Positions 4,057 to 6,333 of a stretch of DNA of 6,333 nucleotides are shown in pieces. Numbering within the stretch: position 1 is the stretch's first letter; the number at the start of each line of letters is the position of its first letter. Both the position numbers and the translations under genes were made by a program. The DNA is from Verrucomicrobiaceae bacterium (GTDB lineage Bacteria > Verrucomicrobiota > Verrucomicrobiia > Verrucomicrobiales > Akkermansiaceae). The stretch covers positions 1-6,333 of the forward strand of contig JAIXVN010000105.1 of the NCBI GenBank assembly GCA_027483005.1, in the 5' to 3' direction. The notes below the pieces were generated by a model. It was not told the DNA's origin, did not search any database, and saw only the letters and a program-made list of their open reading frames with translations.

Positions 4057-5765
4057 TCCCCCCCACCGATGTCGGAGGACGTGACGGAAATGACTTCCTC
4101 GATGGTGGTGAGGCCCTGCATCACCTTGATCCAGCCGTAGCCGCGCATCGGGATGTAGCCATCCTTCACCGCCTGGGCCTTGAGCTCGTTGTTCTGGGCG
4201 CTGTGGGCGACCAGTTCCTGCAGGGCGTGGGTCAGCACGACGATTTCGTAAATCGCAAGTCGACCGGAGAATCCAGTCCCACGGCAGCGGTCGCAACCCT
4301 TCGAGGTGAAGGCCTGACCCTCGAGGTTGATCGGAATTCCGAGATCGCGGCGGTCGTCGTGGGTGATCTCGCGCGGAACCTTGCAATGCGGGCAAAGCCG
4401 GCGGACGAGACGCTGGGCAAGGAAAGCCCGGACCGCCGCGGAAACGAGGAAGGGTTCCACGCCCATGTCCACCAGACGGCTGATGCCGCCGATGGCGTCG
4501 TTGGTGTGAAGGGTGGAGAACACCAAGTGACCGGTGAGCGAGGCGCGGATGGCGATTTCCGCGGTTTCCAGGTCTCGAATTTCCCCGATCATCACAATGT
4601 TCGGGTCGGCGCGGAGGATCGACCGGAGCGCGGAGGCGAAAGTCAGGCCGATTTCGGATTTCACCGCGATCTGCATGACGCCGGGCAGCTTGTTTTCCAC
4701 CGGGTCCTCGACCGTCACGATGCGTCGCTCCGGGAGGTTCACCTCGCTCAGGAAGGTGTATAGGCTGGTCGATTTACCGGAACCCGTCGGGCCGGTGACC
4801 AGGATGATGCCATTCGGCAGGTGCAGCAGCGACTCGATCTTCCGCCGGACGTGCGGCTCCATGCCGAGGAGGTCGATGTTGAACTTCTGCTGGTTGAGGA
4901 GACGGAGGGAAACGCTTTCGCCTTCGACCGTCGGGACCGTGGCAACGCGGACGTCGATTGTCTGGCCTTCGAACTGGAGGTTGATACGACCGTCCTGCGG
5001 CAGGCGGCGCTCGGCGATGTCGAGGCGCGACATGATCTTCAATCGCGCGATCACCGAGCTCTGCAGTGCCTTGATGTTCTCAGGCACCGTGACTTCGAGC
5101 AATCGGCCGTCGAGACGGTAGCGGATGCGGAGGTTGTTGCTGAGCGGCTCGACGTGGATGTCGGTCGCCTTCTGGTCGAGGGCTTCGCGAATGATCTGGT
5201 TCACGAATTTCACCACGCTGGCCTCTTCGTCGTCGTCCTTGTCGATGACGTTCGCCTCGTCGGACGCTTCAAGGTTGTCGTAGTCGAGTTCACGACCTTC
5301 CAGAATCTGCTCGAAAGTATCGGCACCCACCCCGTAAAGGCGGCGCAGGGCCTCATGGATCCGACGCCGGGACGCCATGCACCAATCGACCGCCATCGGC
5401 AACTCCTGGGCGGCGGCTTGTCGTGCGACGAGGTTGAAGGGGTCGAAAGTCGCCAGTTTCAGCCGCATCGACTCCCCTTCCCCGACGAATCCGACGGGCA
5501 GCAGTCGGTGGCGCAGGGCGATCCTCGGACCGCAGGCCTCGCGCAGAGGCAGCGGCGCCTCAGGCATCGGAATGCTGTCAAGCCACTCAAGACCAAGGTC
5601 CTGCGAAAGCTCCTTCATGTAGCGCTCCTCATCGACCACACCGGCATCAAGCAGGTCATCGATCGGAGAACGCTGGCGTTGGGCGGACCCGTCGAGGATA
5701 TCGGAAACGGCCTTGAGGTCGTCACATCCAGTACGGCGGGCGGGTTCGAGAAGGAGCTGGGTCAT
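4053..5765 (-). CDS. PilB/GspE-type assembly ATPase
   Basis: This 570-residue cytoplasmic hexameric ATPase powers pilus or pseudopilus extension by acting on the PilC/GspF platform. Residues 1-150 form a divergent N-terminal domain of the GspE/MshEN type. Residues 185-290 form the N2 domain (KATDIHVEP, then RYRLDGRL). The motor domain follows: Walker A GPTGSGKS at 325-332, Asp box RRIVTVEDPVE at 347-357, Walker B core with GEIRD at 394-398, and His box TGHLVFSTLHTNDA at 411-424. A four-cysteine zinc site is made by C458, C461, C491 and C494, with a 29-residue loop, as in GspE and PilB rather than PilT. All catalytic motifs are intact and the length is normal. A GGGAG lies about 15 bases before the ATG, longer than ideal spacing. 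The platform gene follows on the same strand, and a PEP-CTERM-tailed ORF lies 74 bp upstream. Confidence 0.94.
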   Translation of the reverse strand: MTQLLLEPARRTGCDDLKAVSDILDGSAQRQRSPIDDLLDAGVVDEERYMKELSQDLGLEWLDSIPMPEAPLPLREACGPRIALRHRLLPVGFVGEGESMRLKLATFDPFNLVARQAAAQELPMAVDWCMASRRRIHEALRRLYGVGADTFEQILEGRELDYDNLEASDEANVIDKDDDEEASVVKFVNQIIREALDQKATDIHVEPLSNNLRIRYRLDGRLLEVTVPENIKALQSSVIARLKIMSRLDIAERRLPQDGRINLQFEGQTIDVRVATVPTVEGESVSLRLLNQQKFNIDLLGMEPHVRRKIESLLHLPNGIILVTGPTGSGKSTSLYTFLSEVNLPERRIVTVEDPVENKLPGVMQIAVKSEIGLTFASALRSILRADPNIVMIGEIRDLETAEIAIRASLTGHLVFSTLHTNDAIGGISRLVDMGVEPFLVSAAVRAFLAQRLVRRLCPHCKVPREITHDDRRDLGIPINLEGQAFTSKGCDRCRGTGFSGRLAIYEIVVLTHALQELVAHSAQNNELKAQAVKDGYIPMRGYGWIKVMQGLTTIEEVISVTSSDIGGGE

Positions 5766-5839
5766 TCGGCTGGAAATCTTCTCCCGTAAAACCGCCGCGG
5801 GGGCAACCTTGTCTCTCGAAATTCATGGCGGACAGGAAA

Positions 5840-6304
5840 TCAGGCCCTCCTGCGCCTCGCGATCAGGGCCAGCCATCCCGCTGCGATGAGAGATAGTCCT
5901 GATGGCTCCGGGATCGTTGTTCCGATCAGGTCTGTCTCAAACCCCTGCCCATTCGCAAGAAGCTGCCGGGTGAGCATCCAGTCCGCTCCCTGCTCCCCGG
6001 GGAAAATGCTCCCGTGCCGACCCGGGCGGGACGCCATCAGGACCTCCATGCCCGGATCCGCAGGGATGGACGCCGTGGCACCCCCTGGATCACCTTCAGA
6101 GAAAACCTCCCTTGCCACCAGTTGGGTGGCCTCGGAGAAGCCCAACAGACCAGCCCCTTTCCCGGCGGAATCAAGATCGCGCCCTCCCCCACCCTCCTCC
6201 ACGCGGCGGCTTCGGGTCGGCGTCTCCGCGAAGCCCTCGACTCGACGTTCCTCCGACGCCACTTCTCGCGACTCCTTCCGCCCCTTCTCCACGCGCTGCT
6301 CCAA
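5840..6304 (-). CDS. PEP-CTERM-tailed protein, N-terminus uncertain or beyond the window
   Basis: The C-terminus is a clear PEP-CTERM sorting signal: IPEPSG at 131-136, a hydrophobic helix LSLIAAGWLALIA, then RRRRA before a TGA at 5842-5840. Such proteins are exported by Sec, then cut and released or anchored by an exosortase. Residues 46-130 have coding-like third positions but no domain I recognise. Residues 1-45 are almost all Arg, Glu, Gly and Ser with no signal peptide, which a PEP-CTERM protein needs. The nearest possible start is a TTG at 6304, but the frame remains open to the right edge. It may therefore be the 3' part of a longer gene, or a gene remnant fused to repeat-like DNA. It precedes pilB on the same strand by 74 bp; no functional link is shown. 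Confidence 0.55.
   Translation of the reverse strand: MEQRVEKGRKESREVASEERRVEGFAETPTRSRRVEEGGGGRDLDSAGKGAGLLGFSEATQLVAREVFSEGDPGGATASIPADPGMEVLMASRPGRHGSIFPGEQGADWMLTRQLLANGQGFETDLIGTTIPEPSGLSLIAAGWLALIARRRRA
6208..6235. repeat. Inverted repeat in GC-rich right flank
   Basis: GGCTTCG at 6208-6214 and CGAAGCC at 6229-6235 are perfect 7-bp arms around a 14-base loop. They lie inside the Arg/Glu-rich part of the PEP-CTERM frame, which supports the view that this part is not ordinary coding DNA. It could be part of a dispersed intergenic repeat; with one copy in view this cannot be decided. Confidence 0.3.
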
Positions 6305-6333
6305 CGGCTTTCCGATTGAGCCCGACTTCGCAG

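Noticed and set aside
4821..5789. Long (322-residue) plus-strand ORF antisense to the pilB-type gene
   Set aside because: It is a shadow of a highly conserved GC-rich ATPase gene whose motifs are all in the minus-strand frame; its own sequence is rich in Val, Asp and Arg as expected of an antisense frame.
6014..6319. 101-residue plus-strand ORF opposite the PEP-CTERM frame
   Set aside because: No recognisable domain, and the opposite strand has a clear PEP-CTERM ending with coding-like third positions.

Overview
This window most likely comes from a verrucomicrobial (Verrucomicrobiota or close PVC-group) chromosome. That placement is an inference. It rests on GC-rich coding DNA, a protein tail of the PEP-CTERM type (Pro-Glu-Pro, hydrophobic helix, Arg cluster) beside pilB/pilC-type genes, and short heptanucleotide repeat tracts in the AT-richer gaps. 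No rRNA, tRNA, CRISPR array, insertion sequence or complete integrase is visible.

Layout. Positions 1-500 hold no convincing gene: one doubtful minus-strand ORF (12-311), then an AT-rich leader with inverted repeats. A plus-strand gene for a metal-dependent DtxR/MntR-family repressor follows (501-1151). Everything confidently coding to its right is on the minus strand. In transcription order, right to left, it comprises a PEP-CTERM-tailed protein whose N-terminus is not convincing (5840 to the right edge), a PilB/GspE-type assembly ATPase (4053-5765), a PilC/GspF-type inner-membrane platform protein (2670-3956), an intact VapBC toxin-antitoxin pair (2540-1912), and a second vapBC pair (1843-1155). 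The toxin of that second pair carries an in-frame TAA at codon 12. The last toxin gene meets the DtxR gene tail to tail with only 3 bp between them.

How the genes work together. PilB and PilC are the motor ATPase and membrane platform of a type IV pilus or type II secretion machine. The other components (pilins, secretin, alignment proteins) are outside the window. The two VapBC pairs are different families: one has a ribbon-helix-helix antitoxin, the other a DUF217-like VapB antitoxin. Both have the ATGA overlap between antitoxin stop and toxin start, and both have candidate promoters so close to the antitoxin ATG that the transcripts would be leaderless or nearly so.

The most interesting points are the nonsense codon that removes the N-terminal catalytic Asp of one PIN toxin while its antitoxin stays intact, two TGACRTC boxes spaced 11 bp across that antitoxin's -35 element, and three different 7-bp repeat motifs in the gaps beside pilC. 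I found no evidence for a wholly new multi-gene system.
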